A DNA stretch of 20,709 nt from JANLTP01 sp031363055 (GTDB lineage: Bacteria; Pseudomonadota; Gammaproteobacteria; Burkholderiales; Burkholderiaceae_E): NCBI GenBank assembly GCA_031363055.1, contig JANLTP010000135.1:1-20709 (forward strand). The letters are read 5' to 3'. The position numbers were made by a program, and so were the translations under genes. Below the pieces are notes generated by a model. That model was not told the origin of the DNA. It did not search any database and was given only the letters and a program-made list of their open reading frames with translations. The first letter of the stretch is position 1, and every line of letters starts with the position of its first letter. Positions 7,568 through 16,364 of this stretch are shown here, one piece after another.

Positions 7568-9358
7568 TCAGATCGTCAGCATTTCCACGAATTGCTCGAC
7601 TGGAACTGCCTTGCTGGCCAGAAAGCCCTGGTAGGCGTTGCATCCCTTGCTTTGCAGGAAAGCCAGTTGCTCGATGGTCTCGACGCCCTCGGCAATCACC
7701 GTCAAGCCGAGGCCATGAGCGAGTGCAATGACCGCGCTGATGATCGCAATGCTGGGTGAGTCGCTGGGCAGACCGCGAATGAATGACCGATCGATTTTCA
7801 ACTCGGCGAGCGGCATTTGCTTCAGATAGGCCATCGAAGAATAACCGGTACCGAAATCATCGAGCGATAGCGACACGCCGGTCGCAGCCAGGAAACTGAG
7901 CTGGTCCGTGACTTCGTCGATGCTATCCATCAGAATACTTTCGGTTAATTCGATGGTCAGTAGATGGGCCGGCAGGCCGGACGCCTTCAAGGCCTCGTCG
8001 ACATCCCGTTGCAATCGGCGATCGCGCAGTTGCGGACTCGAGACGTTGACCGAAACCGGGCAATGCTGAACGCGCAGGTTCACCCACTCCTTCGCTGCTC
8101 GCGTGGCCTCGAACAGGACCCAGCGACCGATCTCGACAATCAGGTTGGTTTCTTCAGCGATTTGGATGAACTTGTCGGGCGACAGCAAGCCACGCTCTGG
8201 ATGCTGCCAGCGAATCAGCGCCTCGGCGCCGACAATCTTACCGGATACGACATCGATCTTCGGTTGGTAGTGAAGCACGAACTCCTGACGTTCAATGCCG
8301 CGCCTGAGCTGATTCTGCAGGGTCAGTCGGTCCAGTGCCTTGGCGTTGATGCCGACAGAATAGAAGCTGTAATTGTTGCGCCCGCGCTGTTTGGCGTGCG
8401 TCAATGCGGTGTCGGCCTGCTTGAGCAAGCCCTCCGGTTCGGTAGCATCGATCGGGCAGATCGAAATACCGATGCCGGGTGTAATGAACAGTTCGTGACC
8501 GTCGATGTGAAACGGCCGCGCCATGACCGCCAGAACCCGTCGCGCGACGATTTCGACGTCTTCAACCCGCTTCAGATCGGGCAGCAGCGCCATGAAATCA
8601 TCGCCGCCGACTCGCGATATGCTCCAGGCCGTGCACTGCTCAGTCAAGCGGCCGATGGAGTCGGTACCGCGCACGATTCCTTGCAGACGATCGGCGACCG
8701 CCTTGAGCAAGGTATCGCCAGCCCGATGACCGAGGGTCTCGTTGATTTGCTTGAAGCGGTCCAGATCAATGCTGAGCAGGGCGCAGAAGGTGTTGGTACG
8801 TTGCGCGCGGCGCACCGCAGTAGCCAACTGATTCAGAAACAGTCGCCGATTCGGTAGTCCGGTCAAGGCATCGAAGAACGCCGACCGGTCGCGATAGGCC
8901 TTGAACGCTAGGGTGTTGCGCAGGCGCAGCGCCAGCTCGCTGGGGTCGACCGGCTTCTCGAGAAAGTCGGTCGCGCCCAACTCCAGCACCTTGAGCTTGG
9001 TGGCCGCATCGCTCGCCGAGGTCATGACAATGACCGGTGTGAACTTCAGGGTTGAATCGGCGCGGACCTGCTCGAGGATGTCAAAGCCGCTGACCTTGGG
9101 CATGAACAGATCGAGCAGCAGCACGTCCGGGCGTTCAGCATGCATGCGCTCGATGGCGACGGTCGGCATCGAGATACCGACAAACTCGCGATAACCGGCC
9201 TCGTCCAGAAATGCGCGCACCAGATCGATCATGATCGGCTCGTCGTCGATCATCATGATGCTGGCGTTTTGCATCACCTTCGGTTCCGGCGTGCCGCGAT
9301 CTGCGAGGCTGGCCGTCGTCTCCGGCGACTCAGCCGCCCGGGATTCGTTACTGATCAT
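7568..9358 (-). CDS. REC-GGDEF-EAL response regulator (cyclic-di-GMP turnover)
   Basis: 596 residues. The receiver domain (about 32-150) has MMIDDEP and the phospho-acceptor Asp83 (LLLDLFMPKVSG). The GGDEF domain (about 160-335) begins DALTGLPNRRLF. Its signature is GGDDF (250-254), with Asp replacing Glu, after a 12-residue insertion, and no RxxD inhibitory site precedes it. The EAL domain (about 345-590) keeps EAL (378-380), ELTESILMD, DDFGTGYSS, LKIDRSF and EGVET, so it should be an active phosphodiesterase. I infer net c-di-GMP hydrolysis with a modified or regulatory GGDEF. Its ATG lies inside the end of the kinase gene (11-bp overlap), so the two are translationally coupled and probably form one phosphorelay. 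It converges on rpoD with only nine bases between stops. An internal start at Met29 is possible. Confidence 0.93.
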   Translation of the reverse strand: MISNESRAAESPETTASLADRGTPEPKVMQNASIMMIDDEPIMIDLVRAFLDEAGYREFVGISMPTVAIERMHAERPDVLLLDLFMPKVSGFDILEQVRADSTLKFTPVIVMTSASDAATKLKVLELGATDFLEKPVDPSELALRLRNTLAFKAYRDRSAFFDALTGLPNRRLFLNQLATAVRRAQRTNTFCALLSIDLDRFKQINETLGHRAGDTLLKAVADRLQGIVRGTDSIGRLTEQCTAWSISRVGGDDFMALLPDLKRVEDVEIVARRVLAVMARPFHIDGHELFITPGIGISICPIDATEPEGLLKQADTALTHAKQRGRNNYSFYSVGINAKALDRLTLQNQLRRGIERQEFVLHYQPKIDVVSGKIVGAEALIRWQHPERGLLSPDKFIQIAEETNLIVEIGRWVLFEATRAAKEWVNLRVQHCPVSVNVSSPQLRDRRLQRDVDEALKASGLPAHLLTIELTESILMDSIDEVTDQLSFLAATGVSLSLDDFGTGYSSMAYLKQMPLAELKIDRSFIRGLPSDSPSIAIISAVIALAHGLGLTVIAEGVETIEQLAFLQSKGCNAYQGFLASKAVPVEQFVEMLTI

Positions 9359-11936
9359 GCTGTGTTTGATGTGTGTTCTGTTGCGACGTCAAGCTCTGGG
9401 GTCCGACCACCCGATCGGCCATTGATATCACCAGCCGCAAGGCTTCAATCGTTCCTTTAGGATGCTGTTTGTTGGCCTGATCCTCAAGCTTCCTGGCCGG
9501 CGAGGTGAATGTATCGAATCCAACCGAACCGGCCGAGCCCTTGAGCCAATGCGCCAGGTTGGCCAGTTCCTTGAAATCGCCGCGCATCGAGGCCGCCTGC
9601 ATCTCGGTAATCTGTGCCGGCAGTCGTTGTACGAAGGCGTTGACGACGCTATGCAGCTTGCTGTTGCCGGCCAGTCGCGAAACGATTGGAGCGATGGAGT
9701 TATTTTCATCAATGACTGCCTTACCCTCATGGTCCGCGTGTTTAGTGGCAGCCGCTTGAATCTGGTCCGCCACCGTCTGGCCTGCCGCCGCTTGGTCCGT
9801 CGCTTGGTCCGTCGCTGCCCGCACGACGCGCCGGCCTTGCAGATAGCCGCCGAGTAATTCCATCATTGCGTCGATATCGATTGGCTTGGTCAAATAACCG
9901 GTACAGCCGACTTCAAGAATGCTCTTCTCGAAGCCGGTCAGCGCATGGGCGGTAAACGCAATGATCGGTATGCTGACGCCCTGGGCGCGCAACTGGCGGG
10001 TAGCGGTGTAGCCGTCCATGACCGGCATTTGCATATCCATCAGAATCAGATCGAACGGTTCGCCGAGTGCTGCCTCTACGGCGCGCAGGCCATTCTCGGC
10101 CTCGACGACGACAATATCGGAGTCGGCCAACACCAGTTTGACGAGTTCGCGGTTTTCGTTGGAATCGTCGACCACCAGAATCCGCCTGCCGTTGAACGAC
10201 CAGCCCAGTTGTTCGGACTCGACTTCATGAATGAAGGTCGCTCGAATGCTGGCTTCATCGAGCAGGGCAACCTGGCTCAAATCACCGGTGGCGATTGAAA
10301 CCCGGAAGGTCGAGCCCTTGCCCAATTCGCTGTCGCAAACGATGTCGCCGCCGAGCGCCCGCGCCAGTTTGCGACTGATCGATAAACCCAGACCCGTGCC
10401 GCCGTACTTTCGGGTGGTCGAGCTCTCGGCTTGCACAAAGGGCTCGAAGATCGCTTCGACCTTATCGGATGCAATACCGATTCCAGAGTCGCGCACATCG
10501 ATCTGCAGCAGTGAGCGCGGGGCTTGTGTCACCAGACGCAGACGGATGCTGACCTCGCCCTGGTCGGTAAATTTGATGGCGTTGCCGACCAGATTGGTAA
10601 CCACCTGGCGCAGTCGAGCGGCGTCGCTGAAGATATAAGCGGGCAGGTGACCTTCCTGGCAAAACTTCAGCACTATGCCCTTTTCGCGCGCTTTGACACC
10701 GAGTACTTCCATGACTTCATGAACCACCCGATGAGCCCGGCATTCGACACGCTCGACATCGAGCTGTCCGGCTTCGACTTTCGACAAATCGAGAATGTCG
10801 TTGATCAGATCGAGCAGATGTTTACCGTTGGTGTGAATCGTGTTCAATTGTTTGCGGGTGTCCGCTTCACCGCGTGTGATGCCGCGACGCATGAGTTCAG
10901 TGAACCCCAGAATCGCGTTCATCGGTGTTCGAATTTCGTGACTCATGTTGGCCAGGAAATCACTCTTGGCCTGATTAGCGGCCTGTGCTCGTTCGGTCGC
11001 CTCGCGCAGCAGAACTTCTTTCTCCTGCAATTCGGTGATGTCATCGAGACTCATCAGGACGCCGCCGACTTGGTCATTGGCGCCCGGCACTGGCGAACAG
11101 TTGGTATGAAACGATCGAATCCGACCCGCCGAGTCCCGCAGGGCGATCAACAGATTGCGCTGGATCGCGCCAGTATCGAGCGCAATCTGCCAGGGCCGGA
11201 CCGCATCGAGCAGCGGTTGGCCATCCTGGGTCAGCCAGTCGAAGCTGCCGGCCTTGCGACCGAGTAATTTCTCCGCCGGCTCGCCGACCAGTTCTGCAAA
11301 TGCCTGATTGGCCAGCACAACCTGGCCGTGCGGATCAATCAGGAGCAAGCCCTCGGCGAGCGTATCGAGTGCCTTGCGAACCCGATCCGGCACGGCTCTG
11401 GACGGATCCAGATGTTTGAGCATGCGACGCAAGTAAAAGAAGAACGCCGAAAAGCAGCCGATCGCCACGAAGGCCAGAAACTGCAGACGATCGTCAAAAA
11501 TGAATGCCCACCATTCGTCGGAGTCGAGCTTTTGAAAGCGCAGTTCGAGCTGGCCCCAGGGCTTGCCACCACTGGAGAGCGGTACCACGATGGCGCTGTC
11601 GGTCGACTTGCTGTCGGGCGGCGCGATCCATTGTTCGTTGTGCCGGCCAGCGACGACCAGCGTCTGACCGCCGGTTGTGCGTAGCGCCGATGATTGCAAT
11701 GGGCCGTTGCGATCAATCAGGAATTCGAGCATGTCCTGCGAGGCTTTCAGGTCGCCCGCCGCGAGGCTGCCCATCACCCCGGCCGCGATGGTTTCAGCCA
11801 ATGCTGCGCGGCCTTCACGGATTTCGGCGCGTCGATCGGGCATTAGCCCCAACCACATGGCGCCCAGTAACACGCTGATCACCAGGGACATGAGTCCCGT
11901 GGTCAACAATAACCGCGTGTCGAAGAATTTTCTCAT
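9348..11936 (-). CDS. membrane hybrid sensor histidine kinase with PAS, REC and Hpt domains
   Basis: 862 residues from the ATG at 11936 (MRKFFDTRLLLTTGLMSLV). A longer frame from a TTG at 12086 adds a poor 50-residue N-terminus and is rejected. Order: membrane segment 8-30, extracytoplasmic sensor about 31-150, membrane segment 151-169, PAS about 185-300, HisKA with His333 (FLANMSHEIRTPMNAILGF), HATPase (NLVGNAIKF, DSGIGIA, GGTGLGLSI), receiver with Asp634 (LILMDMQMPVMDG), and C-terminal Hpt with His796 (LAHWLKGSAGSVGF). This is the ArcB/BarA-type tripartite layout, where phosphate passes His-Asp-His-Asp. The final acceptor is probably the overlapping GGDEF-EAL regulator. A 12-bp tandem repeat (CTTGGTCCGTCG, 9791-9814) lies in the REC-Hpt linker. 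The signal sensed is unknown. Confidence 0.94.
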   Translation of the reverse strand: MRKFFDTRLLLTTGLMSLVISVLLGAMWLGLMPDRRAEIREGRAALAETIAAGVMGSLAAGDLKASQDMLEFLIDRNGPLQSSALRTTGGQTLVVAGRHNEQWIAPPDSKSTDSAIVVPLSSGGKPWGQLELRFQKLDSDEWWAFIFDDRLQFLAFVAIGCFSAFFFYLRRMLKHLDPSRAVPDRVRKALDTLAEGLLLIDPHGQVVLANQAFAELVGEPAEKLLGRKAGSFDWLTQDGQPLLDAVRPWQIALDTGAIQRNLLIALRDSAGRIRSFHTNCSPVPGANDQVGGVLMSLDDITELQEKEVLLREATERAQAANQAKSDFLANMSHEIRTPMNAILGFTELMRRGITRGEADTRKQLNTIHTNGKHLLDLINDILDLSKVEAGQLDVERVECRAHRVVHEVMEVLGVKAREKGIVLKFCQEGHLPAYIFSDAARLRQVVTNLVGNAIKFTDQGEVSIRLRLVTQAPRSLLQIDVRDSGIGIASDKVEAIFEPFVQAESSTTRKYGGTGLGLSISRKLARALGGDIVCDSELGKGSTFRVSIATGDLSQVALLDEASIRATFIHEVESEQLGWSFNGRRILVVDDSNENRELVKLVLADSDIVVVEAENGLRAVEAALGEPFDLILMDMQMPVMDGYTATRQLRAQGVSIPIIAFTAHALTGFEKSILEVGCTGYLTKPIDIDAMMELLGGYLQGRRVVRAATDQATDQAAAGQTVADQIQAAATKHADHEGKAVIDENNSIAPIVSRLAGNSKLHSVVNAFVQRLPAQITEMQAASMRGDFKELANLAHWLKGSAGSVGFDTFTSPARKLEDQANKQHPKGTIEALRLVISMADRVVGPQSLTSQQNTHQTQHDQ

Positions 11937-12139
11937 CAGCTCTGGCGGGTCATGAATAGCCCAGGGGTGACACCAGCCACGGTTGGCTTGTGCCGTCTTA
12001 CGGTTCTGCGATATCAGTATCGTCGCCGCGCTTGCAGGCCGCAGGTATGGGCCGACTACCGGGCGATGGCTGGCTACTACCGGCAAGTGCTGTTGTCAGG
12101 CGCTCAACACTTGCCGCGTCTTGTCAGCGCGGACCGCGA
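11937..12139. other. 203-bp spacer between SecA-like gene and kinase, with inverted repeat
   Basis: A 9-bp perfect inverted repeat CGGCAAGTG/CACTTGCCG (12081-12089 and 12108-12116) encloses 18 nt that can add a small TTG/CAA inner stem. No U-run follows on the minus strand, so it is not a clear terminator; it could be an operator or a stabilising 3' hairpin of the SecA-like mRNA. I see no convincing sigma-70 promoter for the kinase here, so readthrough from the upstream operon remains possible. Confidence 0.5.
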
Positions 12140-14194
12140 CTACTCAACAATCGTCGCAAAATGCAGCCGCCTGGCCCAGTCCTGATCGTTTTTCAGGACC
12201 GATCGTCGATTGTTCGCATCTTCCGATTGACAGTAGCGTTGATACGCGTGCAGCAGCAAAAAAGCAGAGAACCGGTTCAGCATGCTGCCGCCGCGTGCCA
12301 GCGGCGCCAGGGCGTAGCGCAGCGGGCGCAACAGGCTGGGTATGTCAGCGGTTTGCAGCGGTGACTGCGCGAGTCTGATCCAGTGTTCGGTGCTACCGAC
12401 ATCGCCCTGACGCGCGCAACGCCCTTCAATTTGCCGATCGATCCGGGCGCTGCGATTCATCTGCAGATTCAGGACATGCAAACCGCCGCGCGCGAGTACG
12501 TCCGGAGCCAGAACGATATCGGTGCCACGTCCGGCCACCTGGGTTGAAATGGTGATCTGTGATGCGTTGCCGGCCTGCGCAACAATGATGGCCTCGTCAC
12601 GGGTCTGCGAGGCATTCAGTACAGCCACCGGCTGGCCGGCCGCCTGAAAACGTCGCGCGAGCAAGCCGGAGTCTTCAACCGTGTCGGTCGCAATCAACAC
12701 GGGTCGGCCGCTCGCCGCCAGGGCTAGCGCACAGGCCTCGGCGGCGCTGAATTGCTGCTCGCGATCCTCGAAGCATTGCAACGGTCGATGCAGACGCCGC
12801 AAAGGACGATGCCGCTCAAGCGTTCTGACCCTCAGTCCGTAAGTGCGCAGCAGCTCCGCGCGATCTTCGTATAAAGTGCCGCTCAGCCCGCTCAAGTGAT
12901 GGTAACGCGCGAACAGGCGCGGGTAGGTCAAGCTCGCCAGAGTACGCGATGCCAGCGGCACCGGCAGCCGCTCCTTGAGCGCCACCAGTGCATGCAATCC
13001 CATGGACCACTGCCGGCCCTCGGCGACACGACCGGTGGTCGGATCAATCATCACGATCTCGTCATCTTTAACCAGGTAGTCGGTATCGCGCGTCAGCAAA
13101 TGCAGTGCGGTCAACGCTTGTCGCACCATCTCTTGTCGGTGCAGGCGATTTTGCCAGGCGCCCCCATACGACAAGGCGGCGGCATCGAGTGTTTGTATGC
13201 CCAGACTAGTCAAGGTGATCTGGCGTTCTGCCCGGTTCAACTTGAAGCTGTCGTTGATTTTCAGTGCACGTGCCAGATCAAGCGCCTGCCAGATTCGGCC
13301 GCGCTCGTGCGGATCGGCGTGGGCGTCGGCAATGATCAGCGGTGTCCTGGCCTCGTCCAGCAGGATCGAGTCGGCCTCATCAATAATCGCGCAGCACAGG
13401 CCGCGCAACAGCAGCCTGCAGTCGGTGACGCCGCTGGCCTGCAGGGCGTGTTCGTCGGATGACAGTGACGTATGGTGTTGTCCGCGAGTCAGTCGATCGC
13501 GCAAGTAGTCGAAGGCGATGGTCTTGGCGCTCGCATAGACCACATCAGCCCGGTAGCGTACGCGCCGTTCGTCGAGGCTGTGCGAATCGAGCGCGCAGGT
13601 CACCGTCAGGCCGAGATCGGCGAACAACGGCGCCAGTTGTTCAGCGTCGCGCTCGGCCAGGTAGTCGTTAGCGGTCAGCACATGCACCGGTGCACCGGCC
13701 AGCGCCATGACTGCAGCGGCGCAGGCGGCCGCCAGTGTTTTGCCGTCGCCGGTCGCCATTTCGGCCAGTGATTGATCGAGCAGGTGCAATGCGCAGACCC
13801 ACTGATTTTCATGCAGCTCGATACCCTGCAACACCTTGATTCTGGCCGCGATCCAAGCCAGGGTATGACAACAATTTTTGGCGCTCAAGCCGCCACGCAG
13901 TAGTTGCTGGCGGAGCGTCGCAAGCTGCTCAGCACAGCGTGCGGCGGTTGGCGGGTTCTGATCCGAATTCCGATCGGAGTACTGAGCGGCGTACTGAAGC
14001 GAACGTCGCATGCCGTCTTCGGCCAGGCGCTTGATTCGCGACAGGCCGCTGGATCGGCGCTCGCATCGTTCGAACCAGGAAACCAGTCCGTGCTCATGCA
14101 CCCTGGGTTCGGCGCGCTCCGGATAGTTACCCCAAATAAGACCGGGTGCCGTGACCGCCAGGCGCATCGCGCGGGTGCGCCTAGACTTGTTCAT
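12140..14194 (-). CDS. minimal SecA-like ATPase (lacks C-terminal wing and zinc tail)
   Basis: 684 residues; E. coli SecA has 901. The DEAD-motor core is clear: AEMATGDGKTLAA (Walker A, 144-156), TANDYLAERDAE, IIDEADSILLDEARTPLII (Walker B region, 270-288), LSGLSGT, TQVAGRGTDIVL (551-562) and GRCARQGD (591-598, motif VI arginines kept). The preprotein cross-linking domain (about 290-385) is shorter than in E. coli but keeps YLVKDDEIVMIDPTTGR. About 80 residues follow motif VI, so the helical scaffold/wing region and the C-terminal CxC...CH zinc tail are essentially absent. I infer a cytosolic ATP-driven motor for a dedicated substrate, not the housekeeping SecA. Its ATG overlaps the end of the M50-HlyD gene by 14 bp, implying translational coupling. 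Confidence 0.9.
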   Translation of the reverse strand: MNKSRRTRAMRLAVTAPGLIWGNYPERAEPRVHEHGLVSWFERCERRSSGLSRIKRLAEDGMRRSLQYAAQYSDRNSDQNPPTAARCAEQLATLRQQLLRGGLSAKNCCHTLAWIAARIKVLQGIELHENQWVCALHLLDQSLAEMATGDGKTLAAACAAAVMALAGAPVHVLTANDYLAERDAEQLAPLFADLGLTVTCALDSHSLDERRVRYRADVVYASAKTIAFDYLRDRLTRGQHHTSLSSDEHALQASGVTDCRLLLRGLCCAIIDEADSILLDEARTPLIIADAHADPHERGRIWQALDLARALKINDSFKLNRAERQITLTSLGIQTLDAAALSYGGAWQNRLHRQEMVRQALTALHLLTRDTDYLVKDDEIVMIDPTTGRVAEGRQWSMGLHALVALKERLPVPLASRTLASLTYPRLFARYHHLSGLSGTLYEDRAELLRTYGLRVRTLERHRPLRRLHRPLQCFEDREQQFSAAEACALALAASGRPVLIATDTVEDSGLLARRFQAAGQPVAVLNASQTRDEAIIVAQAGNASQITISTQVAGRGTDIVLAPDVLARGGLHVLNLQMNRSARIDRQIEGRCARQGDVGSTEHWIRLAQSPLQTADIPSLLRPLRYALAPLARGGSMLNRFSAFLLLHAYQRYCQSEDANNRRSVLKNDQDWARRLHFATIVE

Positions 14195-16343
14195 GGGCGA
14201 AGCGCAGGCGGATGGTTTGTCGCAGCGCGCGTGTCAGTTGGGTCCAGAGCGGTGCGTGTCCGAACTCGAATTTGACCGAGGCCCGCGCGCCCAGTTGTGC
14301 GGTTGTGACTGGCGTCGAATCGGCAACCAGCTCGACATCAAACAGAAAGGTCGGGTACGCCGGCCGGCTGCCTTCCTTGTCCGTGGGATCGATCTGGATC
14401 GCGCCACCGTTGACTTCGGCGAGCGCAGCACTGGGCAGTTTGCTGGCCGCCGCCGGTTGTTGGCGGGTCAGGCGCGCCGGCAGAACTTCGCCCGGTAACT
14501 CTGCCAGGCGTACCGCAATCGCTTTCGATTCAGCGCTGACTCGGGCGGCCCCGTCCTGGTCAAGTGCCACCCGGATAATCGGTGAACGCGCCCTGCGAAT
14601 GACGCCAATCACTTCGCCCTGCTTGATGAAGCGTCCGGGCAAGTCGTCAGGCGCAACGATGCCGAGTTCGCCATCGCTGCCGGCCTGAATACCGAGTTGT
14701 GCGATTCGCTCGTCGACGCGCGCAAGGCCTGCGTCCAGACTGTTGAGCTGCTCCAGAACATGACGGCTGCGCGCCGGGTCGCTTCGCAAACTCGCATACA
14801 GCTCCGATTGCAGGCCGAGCCGGCGCTGCAGCAGTTTTTCGCGTTCGGCATTGAGCACCGGATCCTCGAGCTGCAAGATCAGTTGGTCACGCTTGACCGT
14901 CGTGTCGGTGGCTGCCAACTGCGCCGATACAAAGCCTTCAATCGGCGCGCGAACCTGACTGTCTTCATGGGTCCAGACGACGCCTTCAGCAATGCCGTGA
15001 TCCGGCAACGGAATGATCGCAGCACCGATCACCATCAGACTCAGCGTCAACAGCAAGCGCGACGGCGCCAGTAATCGTTGCCGAAAACTCTGTGCGCCGC
15101 GTTGTGCGTTCGTGACCAGTCGAAGGCTGGGAATGATCACGATTCCGATGAGTATGAGCACTGTGCCGAGGAAAGCCAGCCAGCGGTTGAATTCACCGAT
15201 CCAAAAGACCAACCAGACGCTGATGATGAGCCGATAGATCCAGGCGGCCGGGGTGTAGGCCAGCAACCATTTGTGTTCGCCGGGGGCTGCCCGAATCGGT
15301 CGCACCGCTGGCACACCGAGCAGTTTTGTTTGCAGCATGTTCTGCCAATGACCTGAACTTCGAGCGGCCAGATTCGGTAACTGCGCCCAGTCGGTCAGCA
15401 CGAAGTAGCCATCCATTCGCATCAGCGGATTGGCGTTGAAGATGAGCGTCGATACGCCGCCGATAAAGGCGACCGTGAAGGCAGTATCGCGTATCCAGCC
15501 CGGCTCACTATTGACCCAGACCAACACGCCGATGGCGGCCAGCCCAAGCTCGGCGAGAATACCGGCGGCGCTGACCAGCGCTCGTGCATGCGGCGAGGCG
15601 AATCGGTTGGCATCGCTGGCATCGACATAAGGCGCTGGAAAAAACATCAGCATCGCGATCCCGACTTCACGCACCTGACCGCCGAAGCGGCGCACCGCCA
15701 GCGCATGAGACCACTCGTGAATCAGCTTGACGGGCACAAAACAGATCCAGCCGAGCAACCAATAACGCGGCGTCGACAGCCAGCTTGCGGCATGTTTCGA
15801 GAGCTCGCCAAAGTGGCCGAGCAGCACGATGCCAGCGGCCAGCATTAGCAACAGCCAGGCCACGAGGCCGCTCGTGCTGAACAGGCGATGCGCCCAGCGA
15901 GTCTGGCGACGCAAGACGCGCGACGGGTCGGCCAGCGCGATGCGCATCGACAAGGGGTTCAGTCGGGCCGATCGTCGCGCAGCGCTGCCCACTTCGTCGT
16001 TGTGCATCAGTTGCCCGATATCGGCCAAGCTGGCGCATTCGAGGAAGCCTTCCGAGACCAGTTGTGCCAAGGTGCCCAGCACCTGGTCCTGGGTCGGTGC
16101 CTGTTCGGCGTCGTTCTTGATGAGGGCCTGCCAGATCTCTTCCAGCGTCGCCTGTCCGTCGCAGCGTCCTACCAGTGCGTAAGCGGCACTGTCAATGCGA
16201 CTGCTGCGCGCGCCCGCCGAATTGGAAAGAACGTACCAGACTTCACCGCGCGAGACTTGGCGATCGGCGCGAATATGCAGTCGCCAGGTCGGCTTGAGTG
16301 CGGCGGCGCGATACCAGATCGGGCTGAACAGGGTGTGCGACAT
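14181..16343 (-). CDS. PqqD-like / M50 site-2-type protease / HlyD adaptor fusion
   Basis: 720 residues. Residues about 20-110 look like a PqqD-type winged helix (DSAAYALVGRCDGQATLEEI ... LAQLVSEGFLE), a fold that binds peptides in RiPP systems. Residues about 157-445 contain about seven hydrophobic segments and the M50 zinc site HEWSH (209-213), with a second motif NPLMRMDGYF (305-314) carrying the third ligand Asp311. Residues about 450-715 are a HlyD/biotinyl-lipoyl adaptor (VRAPIEGFVSAQLAATDTTV, then a coiled coil and a beta region). The layout resembles the YydH/'putative peptide zinc metalloprotease' family. I infer an inner-membrane protein that could bind, cut or pass on a peptide and bridge the periplasm. 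It starts 21 bp after the GAF-HlyD gene and overlaps the SecA-like gene. Confidence 0.9.
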   Translation of the reverse strand: MSHTLFSPIWYRAAALKPTWRLHIRADRQVSRGEVWYVLSNSAGARSSRIDSAAYALVGRCDGQATLEEIWQALIKNDAEQAPTQDQVLGTLAQLVSEGFLECASLADIGQLMHNDEVGSAARRSARLNPLSMRIALADPSRVLRRQTRWAHRLFSTSGLVAWLLLMLAAGIVLLGHFGELSKHAASWLSTPRYWLLGWICFVPVKLIHEWSHALAVRRFGGQVREVGIAMLMFFPAPYVDASDANRFASPHARALVSAAGILAELGLAAIGVLVWVNSEPGWIRDTAFTVAFIGGVSTLIFNANPLMRMDGYFVLTDWAQLPNLAARSSGHWQNMLQTKLLGVPAVRPIRAAPGEHKWLLAYTPAAWIYRLIISVWLVFWIGEFNRWLAFLGTVLILIGIVIIPSLRLVTNAQRGAQSFRQRLLAPSRLLLTLSLMVIGAAIIPLPDHGIAEGVVWTHEDSQVRAPIEGFVSAQLAATDTTVKRDQLILQLEDPVLNAEREKLLQRRLGLQSELYASLRSDPARSRHVLEQLNSLDAGLARVDERIAQLGIQAGSDGELGIVAPDDLPGRFIKQGEVIGVIRRARSPIIRVALDQDGAARVSAESKAIAVRLAELPGEVLPARLTRQQPAAASKLPSAALAEVNGGAIQIDPTDKEGSRPAYPTFLFDVELVADSTPVTTAQLGARASVKFEFGHAPLWTQLTRALRQTIRLRFAHEQV

Positions 16344-16364
16344 GGCGATGCTTGTGCGCTTCGC

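Noticed and set aside
7964..8857. 297-codon plus-strand open frame
   Set aside because: It is antisense to the GGDEF-EAL gene, whose catalytic motifs fix the coding strand.
11937..12086. 50-residue N-terminal extension of the hybrid kinase (TTG start at 12086)
   Set aside because: The sequence is non-characteristic and contains no signal peptide; the ATG at 11936 directly precedes the first membrane helix.
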